Assembly: GCF_036711975.1 (NCBI RefSeq)
Contig: NC_091973.1
Span: 5,332,001 to 5,396,000, forward strand
DNA from: Onthophagus taurus
Lineage: Eukaryota; Arthropoda; Insecta; Coleoptera; Scarabaeidae
Length of the DNA stretch: 64,000 bases
Reading direction: 5' to 3'
Part shown: piece by piece, positions 23,075 to 35,779 of the stretch
Layout: each line of letters begins with the position of its first letter
How positions within the stretch are numbered: position 1 is the first letter of the stretch
Translations under genes and position numbers: made by a program
Notes under the pieces: model-generated
Told to the model about the DNA's origin: nothing
The model's input: the letters and a program-made list of their open reading frames with translations, nothing else
The model's database searches: none

Positions 23075-26000
23075 ATGTTGAGTAACGATAAACATCTCCA
23101 CAACACAAGAATTGATAAAACATTGCTCAACCATATTAAATTGGGGTGTAATAACCTTTATATAAAACATTTAATTGCATACATTAGTGGAAAAGATGAA
23201 GTAATACCATATAGTAACAGTGACCTTGAACGATATTGTGCTTCAGTACCCAACAATCTATTAGAACAGTTCAAATTACACAAAGAAGTTAACTTTGATT
23301 TAAATACCATGTATTTGGTGGTTCTTATTACACATGTTTTGAAAAATGATACTCGAAATGATAATATATTAGCAGCCGGGGAATTCTTTATGAGTGAATT
23401 ACTTCAAGTTAAAGAAGAGATTCCACAAAAAACGTTCGATACATTACTTGTGAAAATATTAGTTAGATTAAGTGAAGAATATAGAATTTCTAAAGACACC
23501 TTGATGCATGTTTGTGCGTTCATAAATTTAGTAGAGTATGATTTGAGTGAATGTATCGAAGAAATACTTATGTTTTTACAAAGTATCATTGGAAAAAGCA
23601 AAGATGTTATTGTTATTGACTTAGAAAATGGATTAAGAAATGACACAAACGAAGCTAATATAGCATTCAACACATTACATAATTTATTTCAAAAATTTGA
23701 TTCTCAAGAAATAATTATTTCAAACATGTTTCAATGCGCCTTAATTGTATTTTGTAAAAATGAGTCTGCTTTAAACGCAAAAGAAAATTTCTTGAAATTT
23801 TTTAAACACTTTTTATACCATTTTCATACATACTCTTGGTTTAAAAAGAGGTTTTTTAGAGCGCTGATTACTATTAAGGATCCAATGGTAACAACACTTA
23901 CTTAATGATTGGCTAAAAATTGTAACTTGATTCTTTTAGATAACCGTTAAATTGTTAAAGCTCTGCGAAAAAGACGTTTATAACTCCCTAATTGGAGGTT
24001 TGATTAATTACTACATTACCGGTCCTTCTAAATACCGCCCGTATCTACAAGCAACAATGAGTTTGATTATAAGTAATCCTTACAAAAAGGATGCTTACAA
24101 TGATCCGTGTCGACAAGCGATTGTCAATAGGATCGTCCACGAAATATCTTTAAGGTTGGGAAATTCTGATGTCAGTGAAAAAGAAGATATTATGAGTACA
24201 TTCATTCAATGGTATGAATCGAAGGATATCAATCTAAGGAGAACACTGCAAGTAAGAACATTTTTAGAGCAAAATTTATCGAAATTTTTTAAAATTTTTA
24301 TAGCAAATGTACAATGATAATGACGAAACCACCAAGAAAATATCAGCAAAAAAATTAATATCCATTCTAGAACCCGTGGTAGATATATATTGGCAAAATG
24401 AAAAATTCAACATCTTATTTATAAAATTAATCCTCTCTATTTTCCATTCAAAACCGCAATACACCTTTAATCGATCCGTCAGAATGATTGAAAGATTATG
24501 TTTGACTGCAATGGCTTGGCAAGTTGAAGATTGCCTTCCTTATTTCACGAAGGTTATCATAAAATGCGTCGACAACAACGTTCCAATATTAAAACCTTTA
24601 TTAGCGATTTTAGTAAATTTTGCTTTAATACAAACAGAAACTGCAAAAAAATTTTTATTTGAAATTTACGACTTGATTAAAAACGCCTTCGTTAAAAACG
24701 AAGACGCTGATGTTGAATTTGCGGTGATATCCGTGTTAATTTCGCCGGATATGAGAGGGAAAGAAATATTTTCGGCTATGGAGTTGTATTTTCCTATTAC
24801 CCAATCCGATTTGAAGATAATATTTGAAGAACGTACGCTTAAATACGGCGCGGCAGCTTGGCCGTTTTTGTGTATGTTGCTTGATAAACACGAAGTAGAT
24901 GCTTTCCCCATACACTTTAAACAGTTTATATTAGAAATTGATGACGTAAGTAAAAAAAAATGATTTTTCTTTTAAAAATAAAATTTTTTTAGATGAGTTT
25001 TTATTTAAAACCTGAAGCTATTTATATAATTCAAACGATTCATAAAGTGTTTATGTCAAAAATGAAAAAGAGCATTTCATCTGAAGATAAATCTCTAGCA
25101 GTACAAATTTTCACAACGTTTTCAAATCATGTCATGAAATGCATCGTCCCTTCGAAATTAGCGAACGACGTTTCGGCGTTATTGGCGTCTTTATGCGATG
25201 TGTTTGATACTAAATGCCCGGTATTAACACAATGGATCAAATCTTGCTACGATGAAGTCATGCACAATTTGGATCAAGAAAATATTCCTATTATCACCCG
25301 AAAAATCGCTTATTTAGCACACTTTTTAATCCCGTTTAAGTTGGAAATTCCCGAAATTGATGCGGAGAAAATCAAAACAATCTTGAAGTTTCCCTCAAAC
25401 ATAAACAATTTCGTTTTGGCCAAGTTAATATTGTTTTATGGCAGATATTGTTTGAAGTGTAACTATGAAATTGGGACATTTTTGGTGATTATAGAAGATT
25501 TTTTGAAGCATGATGACCTCGAAATTCAAATAGTTACCTTGGCGACTTTTTACGATATATCAAAATTGTGCGTTAATAAAAAAATAAATTAAATTAATAT
25601 TAATTTTTTATGTTATTTAGGCGCTTAGAAGATTTTAGTTCGCTTAGTTCAAAACTTATGAAGTTAATAACATCGAAAAATGTGGCAGTACAAGATGCAA
25701 CGTTGAAATTATTCATGGAACTTCTCACGTCAAATCGTATTCGGTTAAACAATGAAGAAGCGATAATATTTTTGTTGGCTCTTGTTGAAAAAAATCTCAA
25801 CGTAGATATCTTTTTAAAAGATTCCGTTGAAAAAGAACTTCTAACTAAAAGTGAAGGGATGATTAAGCGTTGTTTCATTCATCTCATATTTTACTTAAAC
25901 AACTTTCGCAATAACAAATACGAAGTTAATCTACGTTTAGAAACGACGTATTCTTATGAAAAGCGCAGTTTGATTTATCGCTATCTTTTCGGCAGCTTGC

Positions 26001-26565
26001 AACGACAAGATCAACTTAATATTTTATTTAATTTAGCCAGAGATTTCAACGTGGACAAGTCATTTGAAGTTTTACGCGACATCGTCACGTTGGCATCATA
26101 TTTCGGAATGGAAAATTCGAAAAAAGTCTTGGAAACCAAAGAATTTTATGAAACATATAGGGAAAAATTGGAAGATCTTACAAAAATAAAGTGCCAAAAT
26201 GATCCAATTCAAATCGAATTCAATTTGCACATAGCCACGGTACTTCAATTCCTTTTAAAAGCACTTTTAAAAATCGAAAAAGCAAACAAAGAAATGTTAC
26301 CGGAAATTTACAACGCAATAGCTTTATTAACCATCGCTTATTATAAAAACGTTACTACCATAGTTAACGAAAATTTTAAAATGAGGAATTTATTTTGCGT
26401 TTATAACAGTTTGTTTGATAAGTATCAAGATGTTATTTTAAATGAATTAATTAGTAGTAAAATAATGATTGATCGAAGAGATTGGGATCATTATATACAG
26501 TGAGTTTATTTTTATTTGAAATAGTAAGATTAATATTCTTTTTGTTTTTTAGGTTAGATTTATGA
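23075..26565 (+). CDS. Unidentified 1,077-aa, probably all-helical protein
   Basis: Six exons join cleanly: 23075-23887, 23940-24251, 24304-24945, 24993-25567, 25621-26499 and 26553-26565, giving 3,234 nt with consistent phases. Introns are 47-53 nt. The donor after exon 4 is GTGCGT, which is a little unusual. The protein is rich in Leu, Ile, Lys, Asn and Phe, arranged as successive amphipathic helices such as LMKLITSKNVAVQDATLKLF and FLLALVEKNLNVDIFL. This is typical of HEAT/ARM-like scaffolds. I see no catalytic motif, signal peptide or membrane segment. It ends ..RDWDHYIQLDL. I do not recognise the family. Exons 4-5 have a decayed partial copy at 26880-27335. Its 3' end originally faced TRAPPC2. 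Confidence 0.8.
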
Positions 26566-26678
26566 CGAAGTGATTTAGTTATTATTGAATTATTTTTTTA
26601 AAACCAAAATGGAAAAGGACATCGCATTATTGATTAAATTTTTATATGTAACAATCAAATAAGATTAATTAAAATATA

Positions 26679-26824
26679 TTAAGAAAATAAATGTTTTTTT
26701 CCATATAATTGAACTTTCTTTTCAAAAGCTGTTGACTTAATAGGAGTATTTTCTTCATAAAACGGGTTCACGGAGTGTTTAATATACGCCTCGTACATTT
26801 CGTTAAAGATTTTTTGATGCCATC
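26679..26824 (-). pseudogene. TRAPPC2 3'-end fragment (direct-duplicate copy)
   Basis: This is nearly identical to the last ~145 bp of the intact TRAPPC2 exon at 29824-29969, with small indels. Similarity is lost just after GATGCCATC. The preceding 90 bp also match the DNA before the intact gene, so a gene-3'-end plus spacer block was copied. Confidence 0.85.
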
Positions 26825-26879
26825 ATACAAAGACATACATTTTGCATTTTAAGTATAAGAATCGTTATGAAATTATCCT

Positions 26880-27335
26880 AATTATTCGTATTATCACCCG
26901 AAAAATCGTTTTAGCTCACTTTTTTTCCCGTTTAAGTTGGAAATTCCTGAAATTGATGCGGAGAAAATCAAAACAATGTTGAAGTTTCCCTCGAACATAA
27001 ACAACTTTGTTTTGGCCAAATTAATATTGTTTTATGGCAGATATTGTTTGAAGTGTAAGATTTTTTGATGCACGGCGACTTACCTTGACGATTAATATTA
27101 ATTTTTTATGTTATTTAGGCGCTTAGAAGATTTTTACGTGGGCAAATCATTTGTAGTTTTACATGGTCAGGTTGGCATCATATTTCGGAATGGAAAGTTC
27201 GAAAAAAGTCTTGGAAACCAAAGAATTTTATGAAGCATATAGGGAGAAATTGGAAGATCTTACAAAAATAAAGTGCTAAAATGATCCAATTCAAATCGAA
27301 TTCAATTTGTACATAGCCACGGTACTTCATTACTT
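26880..27335 (+). pseudogene. Internally deleted copy of the 1,077-aa gene
   Basis: The copy starts with sequence matching 25285 (TATTATCACCCGAAAAATCG) and includes the 3' part of exon 4. It keeps the intron acceptor TTATTTAGGCGCTTAGAAG, then jumps to the later part of exon 5 (matching 26050-26250) and breaks off at CACGGTACTTCA, where satellite begins. Two large deletions and in-frame stops make it non-functional. Confidence 0.88.
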
Positions 27336-27337
27336 AA

Positions 27338-29716
27338 TTTTTGCATTTCCCTGTGAACAGTATAAAAATGAAACTTAAGATTATTTTCCTAATTATTGTT
27401 TGTATTAAAATATTTTTCAAATAAAACTTGTTAAGAATTAAACAAGGAACAACTTTTGTAGGAACCATTTTTTAAAATTATCAATTTTTGCATTTCCTGA
27501 GAAAAGTATAAAAATGAAATTTAAGATTATTTTCCTAATTATTGTTTGTATTAAAATATTTTTCAAATAAAACTTGTTAAGAATTAAACAAGGAACAACT
27601 TTTGTAGGCATCATTTTTTAAAATTATGAATTTTTGCATTTCCCTGTGAACAGTATAAGAATGAAATTTAAGATTATCTTCCTAATTATTGCTTGTATCA
27701 AAATATTTTTCAAATAAAACTTGTTAATAATTAATCAAGGAACGCCTTTTGTAGGCACCATTTTTTGAAATTATTAATTTTTGCATTTCCCTGTGAACAG
27801 TATAAAAATGAAATTTAAGATTATCTTCCTAATTATTGTTTGTATTAAAATATTTTTCAAATAAAACTGGTTAAGAATTAAACAAGGAACAACTTTTGTA
27901 GGCACAATTTTTTAAAATTATCAATTTTTGCATTTCCCTGTGAACAGTATAAAAATGATATTTAAGATTATCTACCTAATTATTGTTTGTATCAAAATAT
28001 TTTTCAAATAAAACTTGTTAATAATTAATCAAGGAACGCCTTTTGTAGGCACCATTTTTTAAAATTATCAATTTTTGCATTTCCCTGTGAACAGTATAAA
28101 AATGAAATTAAAGATTATTTTCCTAATTATTGTTTGTATTAAAATATTTTTCAAATAAAACTAGTTAAGAATTAAACAAGGAACAACTTTTGTAGGCAAA
28201 ATTTTTTAAAATTATCAATTTTTGCATTTCCCTGTGAACAGTATAAAAATGAAATTTAAGATTATCTTCTTAATTATTGTTTGTATCAAAATATTTTTCA
28301 AATAAAACTAGTTAAGAATTAAACAAGGAACAACTTTTGTAGGCAAAATTTTTTAAAATTATCAATTTTTGCATTTCCCTGTGAACAGTATAAAAATGAA
28401 ATTTAAGATTATCTTCTTAATTATTGTTTGTATCAAAATATTTTTCAAATAAAACTTGTTAAGAATTAAACAAGGAACAACTTTTGTAGGCATAATTTTT
28501 TAAAATTACTAATTTTTGCATTTCTTTGTGAACAGTATAAAAATTAAATTTAAGATTATCTTCCTAATTATTGTTTGTATCAAAATATTTTTCAAATAAA
28601 ACTTGTTAATAATTAATCAAGGAACGCCTTTTGTAGGCAAAATTTTTTAAAATTATCAATTTTTGCATTTCCCTGTGAACAGTATAAAAATGAAATTTAA
28701 GATTATCTTCCTAGTTATTGTTTGTATCAAAAAATTTTTCAAATAAAACTTAGTAAGAATTAAACAAGGAACAACTTTTGTAAGCACCATTTTTTAAAAT
28801 TATTAATTTTTACATTTCCCTGTGAACAATATAAAAATGAAATTTAAGATTATCTTCTTAATTATTGTTTGTATCAAAATATTTTTCAAATAAAACTTGT
28901 TAAGAATTAAACAAGGAACAACTTTTGTAGGCACCATTTTTTAAAATTATCAATTTTTGCATTTCCTTATGAACAGTATAAGAATGAAATTTAAGATTAT
29001 CTTCCTAATTATTGTTTGTATCAAAATATTTTTCAAATAAAACTTGTTAATAATTAATCAAGGAACGCCTTTTGTAGGCACCATTTTTTAAAATTATTAA
29101 TTTTTGCATTTCCCTGTGAACAGTATAAAAATGAAATTTAAGATTATCTTCCTAATTATTGTTTGTATTAAAATATTTTTCAAATAAAACTTGTTAAGAA
29201 TTAAACAAGGAACAACTTTTGTAGGCAATATTTTTTAAAATTATCAATTTTTGCATTTCCCTGTGAACAGTATAAAAATGAAATTTAAGATTATCTTCTC
29301 AATTATTGTTTGTATCAAAATATTTTTCAAATAAAACTTGTTAAGAATTAAAGAAGGAACAACTTTTGTAGGCACCATTTTTTAAAATTATCAATTTTTG
29401 CATTTCCTTATGCACAGTATAAAAATGAAATTTAAGATTATCTTCCTAATTATTGTTTGTATCAAAAAATTTTTCAAATAAAACTTGTTAAGAATTAAAC
29501 AAGGCACAACTTGTGTAGGCACAATTTTTTAAAATTATCAATTTTTGCATTTCCCTATGAACAGTATAAAAATGAAATTTAAAATTATCTTCCTAATTAT
29601 TGTTTGTATCAAAATATTTTTCAAATAAAACCTGTTAATAATTAAACAAAGAACAACTTTTGTAGGCACCATTTTTTAAAATTATCAATTTTTGCATTTC
29701 CCTGTGAACAGTATAG
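27338..29716 (+). repeat. 146-bp satellite, forward array (~16 units)
   Basis: Units contain TTTTTGCATTTCCCTGTGAA, AAGATTATCTTCCTAATTAT, CAAATAAAACTTGTTAA and CAAGGAACAACTTTTGTAGG, repeating every 146-147 bp (27341, 27488, 27634 and onward). Divergence between units is a few percent. Two subtypes (AAGGAACAACTT and AAGGAACGCCTT) recur, suggesting a multi-unit amplification step. The array lies exactly between the 1,077-aa gene's pseudo-copy and the TRAPPC2 3' spacer. Confidence 0.95.
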
Positions 29717-29823
29717 AAACTGAATTATTTATTTAAAACCAAAATGGAAAAGGACATCGCATTACTGATTAAATTTTTATATGTAACAATCGAAATTTAC
29801 AATTTAAGATTAATTCAAATATA

Positions 29824-30297
29824 TTAAGCATATAAATATTTTTTTCCATACAATTGAACTTTCTTTTCAAAAGCTGTTGACTTAATAGGAGTATTTTCTT
29901 CATAAAAGGGGTTCATGGAGTGTTTAATATACGCCTCATACATTTCATTAAAGAAATTTTTGATGCCATCCTCATTTCGGTTATCATGAACCATAACGAA
30001 TCTTATCAACCCGGCTGTAACGAAAGCAGAGACAAACCATTGATTAAATTTGTCCACAGATTTTAAATACATGTTGTGGGTTTTCCATTTGTGTTCGTCG
30101 ATTAGATCGAGGGCGGAGTGGGCTATAAATTGGTTTAAATGGCCGTAATCTTCTTTCTAGAAAATTAGAAATTGTTAGGTTGATTTTATTTGTAATTCGG
30201 GTCTATTTGCCTTGGGTTCTTTTATGTTGGTGAATTCTACTTCGAAAATTGGATTGTCGTTGTGTCCAACAATAACGAAATAATAACTACCTGACAT
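29824..30297 (-). CDS. TRAPPC2: TRAPPC2 / sedlin, TRAPP complex subunit
   Basis: Sedlin is a small longin-fold subunit of the TRAPP tethering complexes in ER-Golgi traffic. Exon 1 (30211-30297) encodes [22 protein letters not shown].. and exon 2 (29824-30156) encodes the rest, giving 139 aa; human is 140. Conserved blocks are [56 protein letters not shown] and [20 protein letters not shown]. No GT donor exists between the conserved exon-1 segment and the stop. The only junction that preserves the family alignment is AAG|GCAAAT...TTTCTAG, a GC-AG intron. Fragments of the 3' end lie on both sides (26679-26824, 31646-31790). Confidence 0.93.
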
Positions 30298-30299
30298 TT

Positions 30300-31640
30300 T
30301 TTGGAGTTTTTTTGACATTTGGATTTTAATTTATAACATTTTGACGTCGATTAATTTAAAGGTTATGTTTATGTCGATTTTTTGTAATAACACCAAGAGA
30401 TAGCGTTGATACCAAATTATGTAATTAAGTTAATTTATAAAAGATGGCGTTGTTACAGAAAATTTTATTATCCTCAAGAAGGACGTTTTATTGGATTTAA
30501 GATGGAGTTGCGCTTTTTGATATGAATTTGATGAGAAAATTTGAGAAAATTTCCTTGTGAAAAAAAATCTAATTCTATTTTTAGACCAAGAAAAGATTTT
30601 GTCATCCCGTTACGCGTTTAGAAGCGTTTAATTCAAGTACACAGAAAGAGATAATATCGTTTGTATCCGTGTATTATGCCGGGAAAAACCAAACTTCTCC
30701 AATTTTTTTTAACTCCTCGATTCCTTTCCTTTCGCAAAACAGTTAATTAAGCCCGAGCCGGCGGTGGTACGAAATCGAAATGGGAGTTGGGATACACGTA
30801 GTTATCGTCCAGTTTTGCATAACCGCTGGCGGTTAGAGCAGGTCGGGAGGACGTGGTTTAATTCGATAGCCGGAATGCGAATGACGATGGTTTTCTGTGT
30901 AAGAGGACCTCGTCGGGTGAATCACAGCATTCACGGCCCGGACCGACCGTAATGATCAGATTATAAATCCGGATGTGAGGCAACGTAAAGAACCCGGTGT
31001 ATCCGGAACCGTCGTCCACCTGTTTATAGAGCAGCAGCCTTTAAGAGCCTTAGGCGCGTTCGTCGACGCACCGTCTGAACCTGCTCGGGAAAACCGAGTA
31101 ATGGCAATAATTATAGGAACTGATTTATAATTTGTACAAAAACCATAAAACTAAGAATGCGGAACCGTTCATAAAACGACCGATACAGAACCACAGAGAG
31201 ACTGAGATTTTACTTTCTTGGTTCAATGGTTTCCTATAAATAATTATCTCTTATTTGTTCTTTTTTATTATGAGTCAACGCCACTTTTACTATTATAATC
31301 ACCTTGATTTCACTTATTTCTCCTTACATATTAAATATATAGATAACAAAATACAACAATACATTAAGCGTACATCTTTTGAACAACAAAAACATTCTTT
31401 TTAGTTACTTGAACAGGATGTTTTACAACGCTTTCTAAAATGTCTTCATCGGCCAAGAATCTTATTATTTACACATCATTTTCAACCTTAACATCATCAA
31501 TAATGTTGATGTTTACTTCTTTACCGTTGTATGAACTCCAATAATAAGGGGGTTTACAAATTTAGTTCCAAATGTATGATTTTGCCTGCTTGAGCCGAGG
31601 CTCTACAATTAAGATCGAATCAACCCAAACCCCAACAACA
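30300..31640. other. Intergenic, upstream of TRAPPC2
   Basis: No gene is recognised. 30740-31100 is a GC- and CpG-rich island with an unremarkable 62-aa open frame. The remainder is AT-rich. Confidence 0.4.
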
Positions 31641-31645
31641 TATTA

Positions 31646-31790
31646 ATGAGGATGGCATCAAAAATTTCTTTAATGAAATGTACGAGGCGTATATTAAATG
31701 AACCCCTTTTATGAAGAAAATACTCTTATTAAGTCAACAGCTTTTGAAAAGAAAGTTCAGTTGTATGGAAAAAAATATTTATATGCTTAA
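31646..31790 (+). pseudogene. Inverted TRAPPC2 3'-end fragment
   Basis: This encodes [18 protein letters not shown], then a 7-nt deletion shifts the frame, and the shifted rest resumes NPFYEEN..KYLYA to the stop at 31788-31790. It is oriented opposite to the real gene, and its downstream spacer is also inverted into the adjoining satellite. Confidence 0.88.
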
Positions 31791-31892
31791 TATATTTTAA
31801 TTAATCTTAAATTGTAAATTTCGATTGTTACATATAAAAATTTAATCAATAATGCGATTTCATTTTGGTTTTAAAAAAATAATTCAGTTTCT

Positions 31893-33515
31893 ATACTGTT
31901 CACAGGGAAATGCAAAAATTGATAATTTTAAAAAATAGTGCCTACAAAAGTTGTTCCTTGTCTAATTCTTAACAAGTTTTATTTGAAAAATATTTTGATA
32001 CAAACAATAATTAGGAAGATAATCTTAAATTTCATTTTTATACTGTTCACAGGGAAATGCAAAAATTAATAATTTTAAAAAATGGTGCTTACAAAAGTTG
32101 TTCCTTGTTTAATTCTTAACAAGATTTATTTGAAAAATATTTTGATACAAACAATAATTAAGAAGATAATCTTAAATTTCATTTTTATATTGTTCACAGG
32201 GAAATGCAAAAATTAATAATTTTAAAAAATGGTGCCTACAAAAGTTGTTCCTTGTTTAATTCTTAACAAGTTTTATTTGAAAAATATTTTGATACAAACA
32301 ATAATTAAGAAGATAATCTTAAATTTCATTTTTATACTGTTCACAGGGAAATGCAAAAATTGATAATTTTAAAAAATGGTGCCTACAAAAGTTGTTCCTT
32401 GTTTAATTCTTAACAAGTTTAATTTGAAAAATATTTTGATACAAACAATAATTAGGAAGATAATCTTAAATTTCATTTTTATACTGATCACAGGGAAATG
32501 CAAAAATTGATAATCTTAAAAAATGGTGCTTACAAAAGTTGTTCCTTGTTTAATTCTTAACAAGTTTTATTTGAAAAATATTTTGATACAAACAATAATT
32601 AGGAAGATAATCTTAAATTTCATTTTTATACTGTTCACAGGGAAATGCAAAAATTGATAATTTTAAAAAATGGTGCCTACAAAAGTTGTTCTTTGTTTAA
32701 TTCTTAACAAGTTTTATTTGAAAAATATTTTGATACAAACAATAATTAAGAAGATAATCTTAAATTTCATTTTTATACTGTTCATAGGGAAATGCAAAAA
32801 TTGATAATTTTAAAAAATGATGCCTACAAAAGTTGTTCCTTGTTTAATTCTTAACAAGTTTTATTTGAAAAATATTTTGATACAAACAATAATTAGGAAG
32901 ATAATCTTAAATTTCATTTTTATACTATTCACAGGGAAATGCAAAAATTGATAATTTTAAAAAATGGTGCCTACAAAAGTTGTTCCTTGTTTAATTCTTA
33001 ACAAGTTTTATTTGAAAAATATTTTGATACCAACAATAATTAGGAAGATAATCTTAAATTTCATTTTTATACTCATCACAGGGAAATGCAAAAATTAATA
33101 ATTTTAAAAAATGGTGCCTACAAAAGTTGTTCCTTGTTTAATTCTTAACAAGTTTTATTTGAAAAATATTTTGATACAAACAATAATTAAGAAGATAATC
33201 TTAAATTTCATTTTTATACTATTCAGAGGGAAATGCAAAAATTGATAATATTAAAAAATGGTGCCCACAAAAGTTGTTCCTTGTTTAATGCTTAACAAGT
33301 TTTATTTGAAAAATATTTTGATACAAACAATAATTAGGAAGATAATCTTAAATTTCATTTTTATACTCATCACAGGGAAATGCAAAAATTCATAATTTTA
33401 AAAAATTGTGCCTACAAAAGTTGTTCCTTGTTTAATTCTTAACAAGTTTTATTTGTAAAATATTTTAATACAAACAATAATTAGGAAAATGATCTTACAT
33501 TTCATTTTTACACCG
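31893..33515 (-). repeat. 146-bp satellite, inverted array (~11 units)
   Basis: The same unit as at 27338-29716 in reverse orientation, starting at the same spacer/satellite boundary (CTATACTGTTCACAGGG facing GAACAGTATAGAAACTG at the other array). Together with the TRAPPC2 fragment it is an inverted duplicate of the 29.7-kb junction. Confidence 0.95.
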
Positions 33516-35779
33516 CAAGCAACTCGACTAAACCTAAAATAAGGAATATACCGGGTGAGGCATTTATTACTCATAAAGCATCAATTGTATCAAAAAAAGT
33601 TTGAGATAAAACTTTCATCATATGAAGGAGGAAAATGTTTTGTATGGTTTTAGTTGCATTTTAGAAGTGTCTTTGAATTGTTAATTAATTTTTTTTAATA
33701 ACTATGGTACTCTCCATGATAAAATAAATAACATTTATTTAAAAAAAATTTTTATTTTATGAACATTACGCACTACAAAAATTCAAGGTGCTACACAATT
33801 AACATCAAATATTTTGGAAATATTAAGGCGGCCATAACAGGTGGCAGTTGTTTTAGTACCCGTATCTATTACAGCATCCCTTAGCTACAAATTCATTCGT
33901 TGTTTCATTAATTAAGGTTGGAAAGATAAACGATTGCTGCAAAATTTAACCCAAACCTCGAAAACACAAACAGCACCTCGGCCGCAAAAACTTAATCATA
34001 CAAAGTTATATATTCTACATTTTAAGTATGAAATTATCAGCATTTATAAAAAAATCTTTGATATTTTGATTTTTTGTATATTCTTTGTATGTATGAGAAT
34101 GTGAGAAGAAATTGTTACAAAGAACTTGTTGAAAATGAAACATAATAAAAATGTTAATATCTTATGACTGAAAGTTTGCGGAAATAACAAAACGATTCTG
34201 AATGGATAGTTGTTGTCTTTGGCCGCGCCTCCGAAGATAATTCACGGTTTTAGGATGGTGCGTCACCCCGCTGAACCGTCCGGTACGTTATCCACGCATT
34301 CTGCGGGGCAGAAATTCGCGTAGAATGACTAAGGAAACTCTATTATTACACCGGCGGAGCAGGTCCGATTCTAAATAAATAATCTAGTGGCCTATTGCGT
34401 ACGTATTGGCGCAAATATAGGCGTTCTTTACTAAATTCGGACGGAGATAAAGGCGATGCCTGATTTACGAACACACCCCCGCACCACTGGATATCGGTTT
34501 GGACTCGAGCAAAGGTACTCCAAACAATTCGAGGAAGCTTACTTACGTCATAAACATTATTTTCCATCACTGTTCTATTCTTCTGGGTTTTCGAAAATAT
34601 GTGGTATTTTGTAATGTCACGCAATGGTGCGCTTTAAACGGTTTATGCACCTTGACGATATAATATTTATGAAAGCGTCAATAGGTTGCAAAATCGAAAC
34701 GGAAACGTTTTACGATCTGTGACCTTAATACTAAGATGATTGATGTCGACGCCGGTTTTAAGTTGAAAACGGATTTTGTCAGTTTGTAAGGTGGAGAAGT
34801 CATTAGTTGTTGGGCTTCCGTGAGATTTCGGCATTTAAGTTTGATTTACGAGAAACAGGTGCCGAGTAAACCGAAAGATGCGAAATGACCGAAATAGACC
34901 AAGGACTCGCGGTGGCAAACGCTAGAGAAAACAAACGTTAGAGTTAGGTGCGCGTTTGTTTTTGTCTGAATCATGCACGTTTTCAAGTTGTCCGGCGTGG
35001 AAAGGGAATCCCCGCAACATTATTGCAAATCGCTTATCACGAATTCGCGACTTCTCGGTCGGGGTTGGTTGGGAGGAGCTATAATGGGCCGTCCGTGAAA
35101 ACATAACATTGCGAACGTGACTGAGGCAGCGGGGTCGCGTAGGTGAAATGTTTTAATAGCCACTTCCACTTAATATTTAAGACGGATGCAACGGCGAGAC
35201 GGTTTCGCTCCTGGTTGGCACGGGAAAAACAAAAAAGCGCGACTGTCACCCGTACATTAACTTATTACTTCAATTGCTATCGTCGCTAGAGTTTATTTTA
35301 AATACGCGAGTGCATCGCGGGCCCACGCCATCGTTTCCAAGTGTTACACATCGAACTGCCAAACGCGGCGTGGCAAATAACTTGGACTCGGACCTTGCGT
35401 ACTAGAGTATACTCAAATTGTAAACTATGCCTCTAATTGTTCTGATTGAAATAATTAAAATCGGACGGCGACTTATATTGGCCGAGTAAAATGTGCTTTC
35501 AACTCTCATTAAAACATCCAACAAAAATCTCTTTACCTACTTAAGTCTTGCGTCACATTTGCGACATCTTAGCACCTGCTCTGGCATTTGCTAACTCCTT
35601 CTTATACCAATTAACGACGTCTTCACGACACGCTCTCGCATTATTAACCCGGCTAATAACAGATAATTTCCGCCATCTAACGAAGAATATTACTAACTAA
35701 TACGGTTTTCGAAAGCGGGTATTTTCTAGAAATGTTTGGTCAAAACTGACATCATTTGTGACGAAAATTTTTATATATA
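33516..35779. other. Intergenic; GC-richer block without a gene
   Basis: 34200-35400 is richer in GC and CpG than most of the window and contains several chance frames under 100 aa. None carries a motif. I see no repeat or RNA gene. Confidence 0.4.

Noticed and set aside
27338-29716. CRISPR-like array
   Set aside because: Units are fully repeated without unique spacers and the genome is eukaryotic, so this is a satellite.
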